This document shows, piece after piece, positions 46,270 through 57,525 of a DNA stretch of 64,000 nucleotides. The number at the start of each line of letters is the position of its first letter. Position 1 is the stretch's first letter. The stretch is from Vicia villosa (lineage: Eukaryota > Streptophyta > Magnoliopsida > Fabales > Fabaceae). A program made the position numbers and the translations under genes. The stretch is taken from positions 158,023-222,022 of the forward strand of contig NW_026706281.1 of NCBI RefSeq assembly GCF_029867415.1. Reading direction: 5' to 3'. The notes beneath the pieces were generated by a model, which made no database searches, was not told the DNA's origin, and worked only from the letters and a program-made list of their open reading frames with translations.

Positions 46270-47900
46270 GGCTTGTATGAGGCCCAAGCTTGAGGCTTTT
46301 TGATTGATTAATTAATATTATTTGACTCTGGGAGATGGCTCCATTGGGGGTTAATTACAGGGTATTTTTGTGTTCTGTACAAAGCCCAGAATTGAGGCTG
46401 ACTCTACTTAGGGGAAACATTATTTGTGTGCCTTGTACAAAGCCCAAGGTTGTGGCTACTGAGTGATAAAGAACTCACTGGGGAGACTCTATTATCTGCC
46501 TTGTACAATGCCCAAGGTTGAGGCAGACTCTTGACAGGGGAGTTTTATTGTTTGGGTGCCTTGTATGAAGCCCAAGGTTGAGGCTAACTGTTTTTGTTGG
46601 TTTTGACTCTACTGAGGAGGTTTTATTTATTGAAAGACTGTTTTTCTTTGGAAGCTAACCCTTTCCAGGGATTTTGACTCAGCTGGTGAATTTGTCTGTT
46701 AAAAGACTGACTTTTACCATGTTTTTGGAGGCTGACCCTTTCCAGGGGTTTTGACTCTTTTGGGGAAATTATCTCTTAAGAGAAATGAATCTTTATTAAT
46801 TGACTTTGGAGGCTAACCCTTTCCAGGGATTTTGAAAGAATAAAAGAATGTTTTGGAGGCTAACCCTTTCCAGGGATTTTTATTGAAATGAAAGAATGTG
46901 TGGAAGCTAACCCTTTCCAGGGATTTTGAAAGAATGATTTGGGTAGCACTCCATTAATTATTAAAGGATGAAAAGATTGGCAGAAAGATTATCTAGTGGA
47001 GACTTCTTGTTTAAAGCCCAAGATGAAGGCTGACTCAATGCTGAGGAGAAAATAAACATAGATCCTAGACTCTGCTAAGGAAGATTGATGATGATAAGGG
47101 TGACAGAGACTGTCCATGTCTCTCATTCCAAAAATGTACTCAATGTAGAATTGAGACAAACTTAGCTTGTTTTAAGTCTGGTTTAAATTGGAAGAAACTC
47201 ACCAGGGTAGGCTAAAAGGTGACTAAAGACCTGTTCCTATGTTTATAAGAAACCTGATGGGTCCTTGTATACAAGCTCAAGAGGAAGCTGGAAATGCTTT
47301 TAAGAAGCCTGTGGGTCCTTGTACAAAGCCCAAGAGGAGGCTAATCGAGGGTCCTTGTTATAACACAAGAGAAAGCTATGCAGTTTTGAACTTATTTTGG
47401 CTCTAAGCAAATGGGTAAGAGGTTTCACCGGGAATAATTCCTCTTTGGGTGGATGTGTCCTATTATTTGGATTCTAAGGTTTTTGCCAAGATGTTTCACC
47501 GGGAATAATTCATCTTGGGGGTTTGAACTACAGATCTCTAATTAGTAAAGAGCCTTCACCGGGAAGACATTCTCAATCCTAGGTCATATTCCTATAATAT
47601 ATATATAGTTTAACTGTCCTAGGGTTTACACTCAAACGTAGTTCTAAACAAATATATGTACAGTTTATATTTGACAGTAATTTAAACAAAGACTGTAAAT
47701 TGAAAGCTTGTAAAGCCTAACCTGGATGGAGTGGAGGCCTTTGAAGAAGTATGTACAAAGCCTCAACAGTATTTTTGTTGTTTTGTTGATAACAGTTGAA
47801 TGTATATGATAAACAGTTAATGGTTTTTGAAAACAGAAGAAGTGAAGATGGACAAAGGTCACATAGGTATCTGAAGAGTTTCACCGGGAATAATGCCCTT
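46270..47900 (-). repeat. Three interspersed short-repeat families in L2
   Basis: Family 1: GCCTTGTACAAAGCCCAAGG followed by TTGAGGC (about 46272, 46375, 46432, 46498, 46558). Family 2: GGAGGCTAACCCTTTCCAGG (46650, 46730, 46810, 46855, 46902). Family 3: TTCACCGGGAATAATTC (47420, 47490, 47550, 47880). Families 1 and 2 are nearly tandem. Confidence 0.85.
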
Positions 47901-48483
47901 CAAATACCAGAAGAATGTTTTGAAAACAGAAAGAAGATTTTGAAAATACAGTTTTGAAAACAAGCTAAGAAGAGAAGGTTTTTGGGACTTACACTCTATT
48001 AGAGGCCCAGTACTTTGCAGTACTGGTGATAAAAACAGTTGGAAATGATTTGAAATGATATAAGGTTTTGTTGTTTGAAAACCTTAATCATTTGATTTAA
48101 TCAGAGATTGAAAACAGTTTTGAGAATTAACAAAAGTCAACTTAATTAAAGTAAAAATAAAGATTTTTACTTAATTAAGACCTAAACAATTAGGGTTTTA
48201 TCATAAAATTATTTACAAAGTAATTAGGTTAAAATAAAGTGATAATATATATTTAAAGTATTTAAGAAAACACTTAAAAACATACTATTTTAAACCTAAT
48301 TAAAATTCAAGAAATAAATAATATTTTTATGATTTTTTTGACTATTCACAAAATAGATATATTAAATAATAGGTGTATGAAAAATGAAGTGAAAATGATT
48401 TATTTTGATAGGTGAATTAATTGTGTGAAGTTGTGAAGAAATTTAGTGTGAAAAGTGATAAAAAAATGGTTTTGTCACCTAGA

Positions 48484-48545
48484 GGGGTTGAACTCACGCC
48501 CTCCAAGTCATTGGCCAAAACACCCACCATCTGGGCTACGCGCGC
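48484..48545 (-). other. tRNA-like module 1 in LTR L2
   Basis: Minus strand: TAGCCCAGATGG (A-box-like, 48538-48527) and GAGTTCAACCCC (B-box-like, 48495-48484), 43 bases apart. The 3' trailer AGGTGACA is the same as after the module in L1, pointing to common descent of the two. Confidence 0.62.
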
Positions 48546-48631
48546 AGTTTGTTTAAGATGCACATCCAACTTATTATATTTTCAAACAAGTGGCAAAACA
48601 TTGAAAAATAAATGAAGCAAAAAGTCAAGGG

Positions 48632-48700
48632 CGAGGGGGATTCGAACCCCAGACCTTGGGCATGAGGAGACTAAGAGCGCATGTGTGGCCACTAGGGCAA
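48632..48700 (-). other. tRNA-like module 2 in LTR L2
   Basis: Minus strand: GCCCTAGTGGCC (weak A box) and GGGGTTCGAATCCCC (48650-48636), a perfect T-arm/B box. The acceptor arms do not pair, so this is not an intact tRNA. Confidence 0.6.
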
Positions 48701-49650
48701 GTTGTTCAGTCGTTAATAAAACGCACACCATTCAAAATAAAATAAACTCTCCCCTGAGAATTCAAATTTTGCGCGCCACCACCATCTTCGTCTTCAACCT
48801 CAAGCTCTCCATTTTTGAATTTCTGAACTTACTCGTTTCTCAACCATTTGCAACAATGTAAACATGAAACTTGCTCTAAATTCACTCACGATTCTAAATA
48901 TGTAACTAACATGAACTATCATTAACTACATCTAACTAATTTACCAGAAATCGTGAAGAACCCTAAAATTTCAAAATTAAATTAAATGACTATACTGAAA
49001 GATAAATGGATGATGATAGAGGGTTTTCAATCCTCTGATGATGCTGAACAAGATAGAATCGAGCTATTTCACAAAGAGTACTTAAATTAAAGAGAGGGAG
49101 TTCAGAAACTTACCTCTGAAAATGGAGATCGTGAGGATGATAGAGAGCAACTGGGCTTGTATGAATGATCCCAAAAGCTTCCTTGTGGCTCAGTGATGCT
49201 AACTGAATGCTTGTAATGACCTCAAACCTCCTGAATTGTTCTATGGACCTCCCTCGATTTCAGCTTCAAGTGAACATGGAGGGTGTTGATTCTCGAGTTA
49301 CAGATGAGCTGCAGCCATCTGGTTAGCTTCACTATGACCTGAGGAGTGTGCCTGGATGATTGGCTTGCCTTGAAACCTTCTGAATCACTCCATGGACCTC
49401 CAACTGCAGATGCTCCAAAGTGAGAGCAACAATGGTGTTCCTCCACCTACAGAAGTGATCCAGGTGCTTGGATCACCTCAAATGACCTCCCTTGAGATGT
49501 TAGAATGCTCACTTCCCAAAGATAAGCTCTGGTTTGAAGAAATCGATTCTTCTTGCCAAAGAACTTTGAAAAACAATGAACAAGAGAAGAGAAAGAGAAA
49601 GCAAGTAATATGGTTGCTTTGGTGTGTTTTTTGAATGAGAATGAGGCCTC

Positions 49651-49658
49651 TATTTATA
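49651..49658 (-). promoter_or_regulatory. TATA box of LTR L2
   Basis: TATAAATA on the minus strand in GCCTATAAATAGAGGCC, itself a palindromic context, 1.54 kb into the LTR. Confidence 0.65.
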
Positions 49659-51200
49659 GGCAAATGTCTCAGTACTGATTGGGAGAGTGAGCTTGCTTAG
49701 TGAAGTAAGTTTGGTTTCTTAGCCATGAAGAAATTTCAAAGAATATCCAAATGTGATCATTGCATTTTCGAGCCACCTCCCCTATCCATTGATTCTATCT
49801 GATCTTAGGGGACAATTCAGATGCAAAGTGAGCTCTAATTGGTTGGTGAGAAGATTCCTTGGGTGATTCATCAATTTGCCATAAATTCTCAAATGTAATC
49901 ATTACATAATCACATGTTCTTGTTTTAGGAATCTTCTTCAATTATCATGGCATGGTGAAAATGAATGCATGGCATGTTTTCAGATGTGTTATGGGTCGTG
50001 TAGCATCCATAATTGAGGTCATGTGCACAAAACTTCAAAGTTCCAAAATGATGCATGACCTATAATTTCACTTCATGAGGCCAACTTTGAACAAGCATAA
50101 CTCTTAGCTCAAATTGAATTTTGAGAAGGTTGAACACAATTTGGAAAGCCCTAAACATCTACTTTAAATCATTAGTTTATGTCTTCTTCAGAATCCTTTG
50201 GGAAATTTGTGAAAAATGAGGCCAAAGTTGGAAGAAAACTAGGTTAAAACACTTAGAAAAATTTCTAAGTGTTTATGACCTAAACTTCAAAATTTCCAAA
50301 ACTTCATAAATGGTTGATCTTTTGAAAAAAGTTCCCTTGTAAGATGTTGTTTTATTTGGCAAGATCTACAACTTTCATGTTGGAAGTTTTTTGAGTTGTG
50401 TAGGTGAAATTTTGAGATCTCACCATGCCTTCAAAAACCCTAATTCCCGACTTTTCGCTCCTTGATGAATTTCTTTGAATTTCTTTGGCCAAATGACTTT
50501 GACATCCATATATTGATGATATTGATCTTTGAAAGTCATTTTTTGACTAAAAACCTTAAAAGTCAATGATGATCCTTCACAGTTGACTTTTTCCTGACAA
50601 AGTGAATTTTTGGGCTTTTGTGTAGAAATAAGATCTTCTCCCCAAATGGATGATATAAATGGATTATATGGAGGTAGTAGAGATCCTTGAATCATGTCTT
50701 GAGTTTTGGATTCATGCCCTGATCAAAAGTCAACTATCTTGGTGAATTAGGTCAAAACCCTAATTTGTCGACCATGTGAAAATAATGACTGTAGACTTTG
50801 AATTGAAGTGTGATGTCTAGTAGATCTTGTCATATGAGTTATTTGAAGATGATTGATGTCTTTGAATGACCCTCTGAGGTTTTTTAGGGTTTCCCAAATG
50901 TGATCCCTGATTTCAGTCCTTGATAGGCTCAAAACCCTAGTCTGGTGACCTGAGTAAACCTGTACTCAGATGACTGGATGTCTAATCAATCATAGGTGAG
51001 AAAAAATGAAGTTCTTGGGCCCTATGATTGTATTAGAGACTAATCTTTGTATTGATTGATCCTTTGCCTGAGCTTTCTTGTCTTTGAGCATCCTCGATTA
51101 GGTACCAGATGGAGAAATGACTGCTCTGGGTACTTGTCTTGCCCTGATGAAAATCCTGAAGATATGTCATCTCAGGGGGGTCAAAAATTAGGGTATGACA

Positions 51201-51213
51201 GATGCCCCTATTT
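51201..51213 (-). promoter_or_regulatory. Polypurine tract of the Ogre element
   Basis: The minus strand reads AAATAGGGGCATC immediately before the LTR start. Confidence 0.85.
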
Positions 51214-51582
51214 AAGTTTCTTTTATCCGGAGGGAGAGAGATTGATATCTCGATCTCTCTTGTGTAAAAGAGACTTAAATATATTAAAGAATGCCCGAAT
51301 TTTGGGCGCTCCTGAGATGTTGTAACTGACGTAGTCTTTGCATGACTTGTTCCCGTTGTCGCGCTTGGCGGGGGATGAGGAGACAAACTCCTGTAGAAAT
51401 ACTTGATGTGGATTCTGGTGAATGGATGGCAGTGTAGGATGCGCAATCCATCTTCTTTAACTAAGTGTTGATACTTAGAGAAAGGTAACCAACTTCCCCT
51501 CGTTTCGGATGTCCATATCTCGAAACTAGTTTTAGTTGTGTTTGGACAATATCTCAGATAAAGAGAAAATTTCCAAAAGTTT

Positions 51583-51810
51583 GTTTCCTCATCAAACTTC
51601 TCATCAGCACTTGGAGATGAGATGCCATTTGACGGTAGTAAAGAAACTTCAAAGGTTTGTTTCCTCATCAAACTTCTCATCAGCACTTGGAGATGAGATG
51701 CCATTTGACGGTAGTAAAGAAACTTCAAAGGTTTGTTTCCTCATCAAACTTCTCATCAGCACTTGGAGATGAGACGCCATTTGACGGTAGTAAAGAAACT
51801 TCACCATCTT
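51583..51810. repeat. Three 76-bp tandem units
   Basis: GTTTCCTCATCAAACTTCTC starts at 51583, 51659 and 51735, exactly 76 bases apart and nearly identical, so the expansion is recent. Confidence 0.95.
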
Positions 51811-51879
51811 CCCTTTTGACTTGACGTCTTTGAAAGATTGTCATATGGGCCCGCGCTCTTTTGAGGGGCTAATGACTTT

Positions 51880-52420
51880 GTTTGAAGGCGGACGAACTGT
51901 TTTCGGGGTGAAAACTGCCATTCGTCGACTGATGCCTGGGGAATCAACAAACTGTTTTCCTAATAGGAAAACTGCCATTCATCGACTCTGTGGGGAATTA
52001 AAAATCCCAGAAACAGACAAACTGTTTGAAGAAACTGCCATTTGTCGATCTCTTAGGGGAACAAACTGTCTTCTACTGGGAGAGACTGCCATTTGTAGAT
52101 TCTGCTGTGAGAAAGTGAGCAAACTGTCTTCTGCTGAAAGAGACTGCCATTTGCTGACTTTGTTATGATAGAAAGTGAGCAAACTGTCTTCTGCTGAAAG
52201 AGACTGCCATTTGCTGACTGCTGGGGGAAACAAATTGTCTTCTACTGGGAGAGACCGCCATTTGTCGACCCTGTTATGAAAGAAAGTGAGCAAACTGTCT
52301 TCTGCTGAAAGAGACTGCCATTTGCTGACTTCTGCCGGGGATTATGAACTATCCTCTGGATGAAGACTATCATTTGCTGACTCCGCTGGGGAATCATGTG
52401 TCGATCTCCTGGGAGATTCT
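51880..52420. repeat. ~60-bp degenerate array
   Basis: Phrases AAACTGTCTTCTGCTG and AGAGACTGCCATTTGCTGAC alternate about eight times with GGGGAA linkers. Two adjacent units near 52117-52210 are almost identical. Confidence 0.9.
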
Positions 52421-53545
52421 GATTTATTTTCTTTGATGAAAAAGTGGCATCTCTTGACCTTGCTGGGGAAATACCAAACTGTTTTTTTTCTTAGGAGGAA
52501 AAAAAACATCCATTTGTCAATTATGTCGAGGAATCCACCCTATTTGGAGAAGAAAACCGCTCATCGACCCTCTGGGGAATGCGAAATAGATTATCTTATC
52601 CGAATAAGATTGTCGAGTGTCGCTCTGTGGGAGAATCTCGGCTGAGGATCTCCAAAAGTGAACAAACTATCTCTTTGAGGGAGACTACCATCTATTGACT
52701 TGCTTGGGGAAATCTCTCCACATGGATTGTTGTCTTGAAGGAAAAAGTTTCTCCAGGACTTGCAGGGGAAACTTGAGTTCATGCCCTCATGACTCGGGCA
52801 TTCTCATGATTAAAAGCCTAATTTGACTATGCAGTTGTGATGTAATGTATGCATGAATATTATGACAATTATAAAATGTAAGGTGAATGTGAATAGAATT
52901 GCCGCGGATGTAAAATCCTATGCTGCGACTTGAAATTCTTGTAGAGCAGAAGATGTCCTCTTCTTGTAGTTCGAACTTTGTTGGGAATATCTGATTATCA
53001 GTTGTCCGCTGTCCGAAGTGAGTAGTATGATTTGAAGTAAAGATCCGTCATCGGGAGATGCTCGCAAAGCGACCTCATGGGGAAATCTTGGTTCCCGGAG
53101 TCTCAACCGTTCTCGGAGCAACTATTTGCATTCTTCCTATTGTTTGCAAACCTTAGAAAGAAATTTCACATTTATTTTTGCAAGTAAATTCATTTTTATT
53201 TTATGAAAACATTTGTTTCAAGAAATTGACTGTTTAAACTTAAAATGCATTTCAAGAAACTGAATAAGACTAGATTGCAAAGGAAAAGCACAAGGCTCAA
53301 ATTATTATATATGGAATGGTAATCAGCCAAATGCTTGATTCCATGGAGTATTTACAAAGTTGGAAATTGGTAATTTTCGGGAAAAGGGCTACGATGAAAC
53401 GTGACGACCGTTATCTTTCCCTTCCACTCCAAGTTGCGCTGTATTCGTGCTTCGTAGAAGATGACCTACTGCTGATGAACACTCCGCTATGGATTTTGAA
53501 TGATCAAGTTTGTCCTGAACACAGTTACTTGCCATATATCCCTAA

Positions 53546-53727
53546 CTTTTGCGTAAACTACCCCTTTCGGGTTTTAAGTTTACCGGGATTGATTATTTAT
53601 TATTTTTTTATGTCTCTAACTTTTGCCTGAATCGCCCTTTCGGGTTTTCGATTCACCGAGACGCTCTTTTTTTTGCCTAAGCCGCTCTTTGCGAGTTTTC
53701 AACTTAGCGAGCTGTTCTTTTAATTAT
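53546..53727. repeat. Short array beside the integrase stop
   Basis: Three units at 53547, 53620 and 53671 share TTTTGCCTGAATCGCCCTTT followed by CGGGTTTT, then GATTCACCGAG. The flanking GAATC/GATTC can pair. Confidence 0.75.
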
Positions 53728-56127
53728 TTAGGCGAAGTATTTCTTGACTGCGTCGACGTTCACAGGACGGGTGAATTCTTCTCCATCCATAGTCGTGAGT
53801 ATTAAGGCTCCTCCTGAGAAAGCTCTCTTGACCACGTAAGGGCCGTCATAATTGGGAGTCCATTTCCCTCTCGAATCTGTGAGAAAAGATTGAATCTTTT
53901 TGAGTACAAGGTCGCCTTCTTTGATTGTGCGAGGTCGAACCTTTTTGTCGAAAGCTTTCTTCATTCTTTGTTGATATAGCTGACCGTGGCATAAAGCTGT
54001 CATGCGCTTTTCTTCGATTAAGTTCAATTCATCGAATCTGCTTTGACACCACTCGGCTTCTGTTAATTTCGCCTCCATCAAAACTCTCATTGATGGAATC
54101 TCCACCTCTATTGGTAGGACTGCCTCCATGCCATATACAAGGGAGAAAGGAGTTGCTCCAGTCGAAGTACGTACTGATGTACGGTAACCATGAAGAGCAT
54201 ACGGGAGCATTTCATGCCAATCTTTGTAAGTGATGACCATCTTCTGAATGATTTTCTTGATGTTTTTGTTAGCTGCTTCTACAGCTCCATTCATCTTTGG
54301 TCTGTAAGGAGATGAGTTGTGATGTTCGATCTTGAATTCTTCACAAAGCTCCTTCATCATTTTGTTATTCAAATTTGACCCATTGTCAGTGATTATCTTG
54401 CTAGGAATGCCGTAGCGACAGATGATGTGATTCTTGATAAACCTGACGACAACTTGTCTTGTGACGTTTGCATATGAAGCTGCTTCAACCCATTTGGTGA
54501 AATAATCTATAGCTACCAAGATGAAGCGATGTCCGTTGGATGCTTTTGGCTCGATCATTCCGATCATGTCGATTCCCCACATGGAGAAAGGCCAAGGGGA
54601 AGAGAGTATGTTGAGAAGAGATGGTGGCACATGAATTCTATCGGCGTAGATCTGGCATTTGTGACACCTCTTTGCGTACTGGTAGCAATCTGACTCTATC
54701 GTCAGCCAATAATATCCTGCTCTCAGTATTTTCCTTGTCATGGTATGTCCATTGGTATGTGTACCAAAGGAACCTTCATGTATTTCTCTCATGAGTATTT
54801 CTGCTTCTTTTCTGTCAACGCATCTGAGCAGAACCATGTCGAAGTTTCTCTTGTACAGAACATCTTCATTCAAGAAGAATCTACAAGCTAACTTTCTCAA
54901 AGTCTTTCTATCTTTCTTTGATGCCCCAAGAGGGTACTCTTGCTTTTGAAGAAAGTTCTTGATGTCGTGATACCACGGTTTGTCGTCGATGATTGCTTCT
55001 ATTGTGAACACATGAGCGGGCCTATCCAGGCGCATAACATCGATCCGAGGAATGTCATTCCAATGATTTATCCTAATCATGGAAGAGAGTGTGGCTAATG
55101 CATCAGCCAAATTGTTTTCTTCACGAGGAATGTGATGAAAATCTACCCTGTCGAAGAATGGTAACAATCTTCTCGCGTAGTCTTTGTAAGGAATTAGCCC
55201 CCGTTGGCGTGTTTCCCATTCTCCTTTGATTTGATTGATGACCAAAGCAGAATCTCCGTATACATCCAAGTGTTTGATTCTTAGATCCATGGCTTCTTCG
55301 AGCCCCATGATGCAAGCTTCATATTCGGCCTCATTGTTTGTGCATTTGAAAGTTAATCTGGCAGTAAATGGAATATGGGTACCCTGAGGTGTAACAATGA
55401 TTGCCCCAATTCCTCGTCCATAAGCATTGACAGCTCCGTCAAAGATTAAGCCCCACTGGGATCCTATCTCAGGTCCTTCGTCTGGTAGTGGCTCGTCGTG
55501 ATCTTTCATCTTGAGGTACATGACGTCCTCGTCAGGAAAGTCGAAACTGGTTGATTCATGACCATTGAGTGGGTGGTGAGCCAGGTGCTCAGCTAGAATG
55601 CTTCCTTTCACGGCTTTCTGTGCGTGATACTCAATGTCATATTCTGATAACAACATCTGCCAACGGGCAATTCTCCCGGTTAAAGCAGGCTTCTCAAAGA
55701 TGTACTTGATTGGATCCATATGAGAGATCAAACAAGTAGTATGTCGAATCATGTACTGGCGGAGACACTTGGCAGCCCAGGCCAAAGCACAACACGTCTT
55801 CTCGAGCATGGAGTAGCGGGATTCACAGTCAGTGAATTTCTTGCTTAGGTAGTAAATGGCATGCTCTTTTCTCTTTGTCTCGTCTTGCTGTCCAAGGACA
55901 CAACCCATGGAATCTTCTAAGACGGTTAAGTACATTATCAAAGGTCTTCCTTCCACTGGAGGAGATAAGATGGGTGGTTCGAGCAGATATTCCTTAACGC
56001 TGTCGAACGCTTTCTGACAATCGTCTGTCCAGACGCAACTTTGATTTTTCCGTAGAAGTTTGAAAATAGGAGCGCAAGTTGCAGTCATGAGATATATGAA
56101 TCTCGAGATGTAATTCAGAGCGTCCAA
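53728..56127 (-). CDS. Ogre pol C-terminal: RNase H, archaeal-type RNase H, integrase
   Basis: 799 codons are open from the last part of RT. Residues about 30-160 are the retroviral RNase H/connection (KNQSCVWTDDCQKAF). About 225-350 are the second, archaeal-type RNase H with acidic residues at FDG (D230), E267, YGDS (D291) and AD (D342), a Tat-lineage trait. The integrase zinc finger has H450, H457 and C488/C491. The catalytic triad is D520, D581, E617 (DD35E), all present. The C-terminus has the GPY-type module (YDGPYVV, 760-766) and no chromodomain. The annotated Met is not a real start; translation would come from upstream gag-pro. Confidence 0.93.
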   Translation of the reverse strand: MDALNYISRFIYLMTATCAPIFKLLRKNQSCVWTDDCQKAFDSVKEYLLEPPILSPPVEGRPLIMYLTVLEDSMGCVLGQQDETKRKEHAIYYLSKKFTDCESRYSMLEKTCCALAWAAKCLRQYMIRHTTCLISHMDPIKYIFEKPALTGRIARWQMLLSEYDIEYHAQKAVKGSILAEHLAHHPLNGHESTSFDFPDEDVMYLKMKDHDEPLPDEGPEIGSQWGLIFDGAVNAYGRGIGAIIVTPQGTHIPFTARLTFKCTNNEAEYEACIMGLEEAMDLRIKHLDVYGDSALVINQIKGEWETRQRGLIPYKDYARRLLPFFDRVDFHHIPREENNLADALATLSSMIRINHWNDIPRIDVMRLDRPAHVFTIEAIIDDKPWYHDIKNFLQKQEYPLGASKKDRKTLRKLACRFFLNEDVLYKRNFDMVLLRCVDRKEAEILMREIHEGSFGTHTNGHTMTRKILRAGYYWLTIESDCYQYAKRCHKCQIYADRIHVPPSLLNILSSPWPFSMWGIDMIGMIEPKASNGHRFILVAIDYFTKWVEAASYANVTRQVVVRFIKNHIICRYGIPSKIITDNGSNLNNKMMKELCEEFKIEHHNSSPYRPKMNGAVEAANKNIKKIIQKMVITYKDWHEMLPYALHGYRTSVRTSTGATPFSLVYGMEAVLPIEVEIPSMRVLMEAKLTEAEWCQSRFDELNLIEEKRMTALCHGQLYQQRMKKAFDKKVRPRTIKEGDLVLKKIQSFLTDSRGKWTPNYDGPYVVKRAFSGGALILTTMDGEEFTRPVNVDAVKKYFA

Positions 56128-57198
56128 GAAATCCTCTAACTTGTTTCTCGGTTCTGGGTGAAGGCATTTCTTGAATTGCCTTGACTTTGTCTGGATCTAC
56201 TTCAATTCCTCGTTTGCTGACAATGAAACCAAGGAGTTTTCCTGAGTAGACACCAAAGGTGCACTTGTTGGGGTTCAGGCGAAGCTGGAAACTTCCGTAA
56301 GCGCTGAAATAACTTTGTCAAATCCTGTATGTGATCTTCTTCATTTTCTGATTTGGCAATCATGTCGTCCACATAGACTTCTACTTCCTTATGCATCATG
56401 TCGTGGAAAAGCGTAGTCATGGCCCTTTGATAAGTTGCCCCTGCGTTCTTTAGTCCAAAAGGCATAACACGATAGCAGAACGTGCCCCAGGGGGTGATGA
56501 AAGCTGTTTTTTTCCATGTCTTCAGGTGCCATTTTGATTTGGTTGTATCCTGAAAATCCGTCCATGAACGAGAAAAACTTTGGATTTTGCTGTACTGTCT
56601 ACCAACATATCAATATGTGGTAAAAGGAAAATCATCCTTAGGGCTAGCTTTGTTCAAATCTCTGTAGTCGACGCACATGCGGACTTTTCTGTCTTTCTTA
56701 GGAACGGGAACAATGTTAGCTAACCACTGAGGGTATTCTGAAGTGACGAGGAAACCTGCGTTGATCTGCTTTTGAACTTCCTCTTTGATTTTCATGGCCA
56801 TCTCCGGATGAGTTCTTCTTAATTTTTGCTTGACCGGAGGGCATTCTGCTTTTAATGGCAAGTGATGCTCCACTATACTGGTATCCAACCCTGGCATATC
56901 TTGATAAGACCAAGCGAAGACATCTGAGAATTCTTTGAGCAGCTGTATCAAACTCTCTCTGATCTCTGAACTGAGCGAAGCTCCAATCTTAACCTCTTTT
57001 CTGTTTCCATCGGAACCAAGGTTAATGATCTCTAGAGGCTCATTGTATGGCTGAATGGCCTCTTCCTTTTGTTGAAGTAATCGTGAAATTTCCTTTGATA
57101 TTTCTTCGTCTTCTTCTTCCTCTGCCTCGAATACAGGAAACTCAAAGCTTGGAGAAGTCATATGGTCGCACGTTTCAACGGGGTATTTTATGATTAAT
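56114..57198 (-). pseudogene. Ogre reverse transcriptase, frame broken by five +1 changes
   Basis: From the inferred splice acceptor the frame is open to 56626 (QWLANIVPVPKKDRKVRMCV in the RT N-terminus). The palm motif EVYVDDMIA lies in 56465-56202. Between and after these, single extra bases are inferred at about 56622-56625 (A run), 56573-56577 (A run), 56507-56513 (T run), 56289-56291 and 56114-56122. The first three together restore the frame, the last two shift it into the downstream ORF. All catalytic residues are still readable, but no continuous RT can be made. Confidence 0.85.
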
Positions 57199-57525
57199 CT
57201 GCATATGTGTGATAAGTTTTATTTAGACAACGAGGGAAGACTCGGTGTATGCAGTTAATGGAATATTTGATGTTTTTTAAGGGTGTTTTTTAGGATTACC
57301 AATTTCCGAAAAAAGAAAAGGGAAAACTAAACGAAGGAACAGAATGACATTTTTATTTATGGACAGTCATTTCTTGAAACAAAGACCCTATAAAACAAAA
57401 CTCTATTGCTTTGGGCGAAGCAAAGAGGGACATTTTCCTAAGAAATAGTAAAATGCAAAGCCCTATGAAACATCTCTTCACCCTGGGCTATGGTGAGAGG
57501 ACAAAATAACGGTGAAAGTTCCTAC
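57199..57525 (-). other. Putative Ogre intron between protease and RT (327 nt)
   Basis: The protease frame meets a TAG (57524-57522) that overlaps a GTAGGA donor at 57525. An acceptor ATATGCAG ends at 57199. Removing the 327 bases leaves a single open frame from protease into RT with no stop. A regulated intron at this position is known for Ogre elements; these exact sites are my hand prediction. Confidence 0.68.

Larger units (their letters stand above)
45323..51200 (-). repeat. LTR L2, 3' LTR of the Ogre element (5.88 kb)
   Basis: On the minus strand it starts TGTCATACCCTAATTTTTGA at 51200 and ends near CGACA at 45323, where copia gag resumes. The end could be shifted by 3-5 bases; TGTGG (45318-45322) is the candidate target duplication. 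It contains the U5 hairpin, the GTAGTTC/CCTACATA motif pair (45787-45830), three short-repeat zones (46270-47900), two tRNA-like modules and a TATA box at 49651. 49000-51180 is otherwise U3 without features. Confidence 0.78.
51214..53727 (-). other. 3' UTR of the Ogre element with repeat arrays
   Basis: 2.5 kb without a gene between the integrase stop and the polypurine tract. It holds three arrays, listed separately. The ORF at 51033-51728 (minus) is a read-through of the 76-bp repeat and LTR start, not a gene. Confidence 0.75.

Noticed and set aside
48632..48700. Functional tRNA gene
   Set aside because: B box is perfect but acceptor arms do not pair and the A box is weak; the other modules likewise lack a full cloverleaf.
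51033..51728. 231-codon minus-strand ORF
   Set aside because: Runs from the 76-bp repeats through the polypurine tract into LTR L2; the repeat length leaves the frame open by chance.
51821..52293. ORFs of 104-115 codons on both strands
   Set aside because: Products of the ~60-bp array; both strands open over the same repeat.
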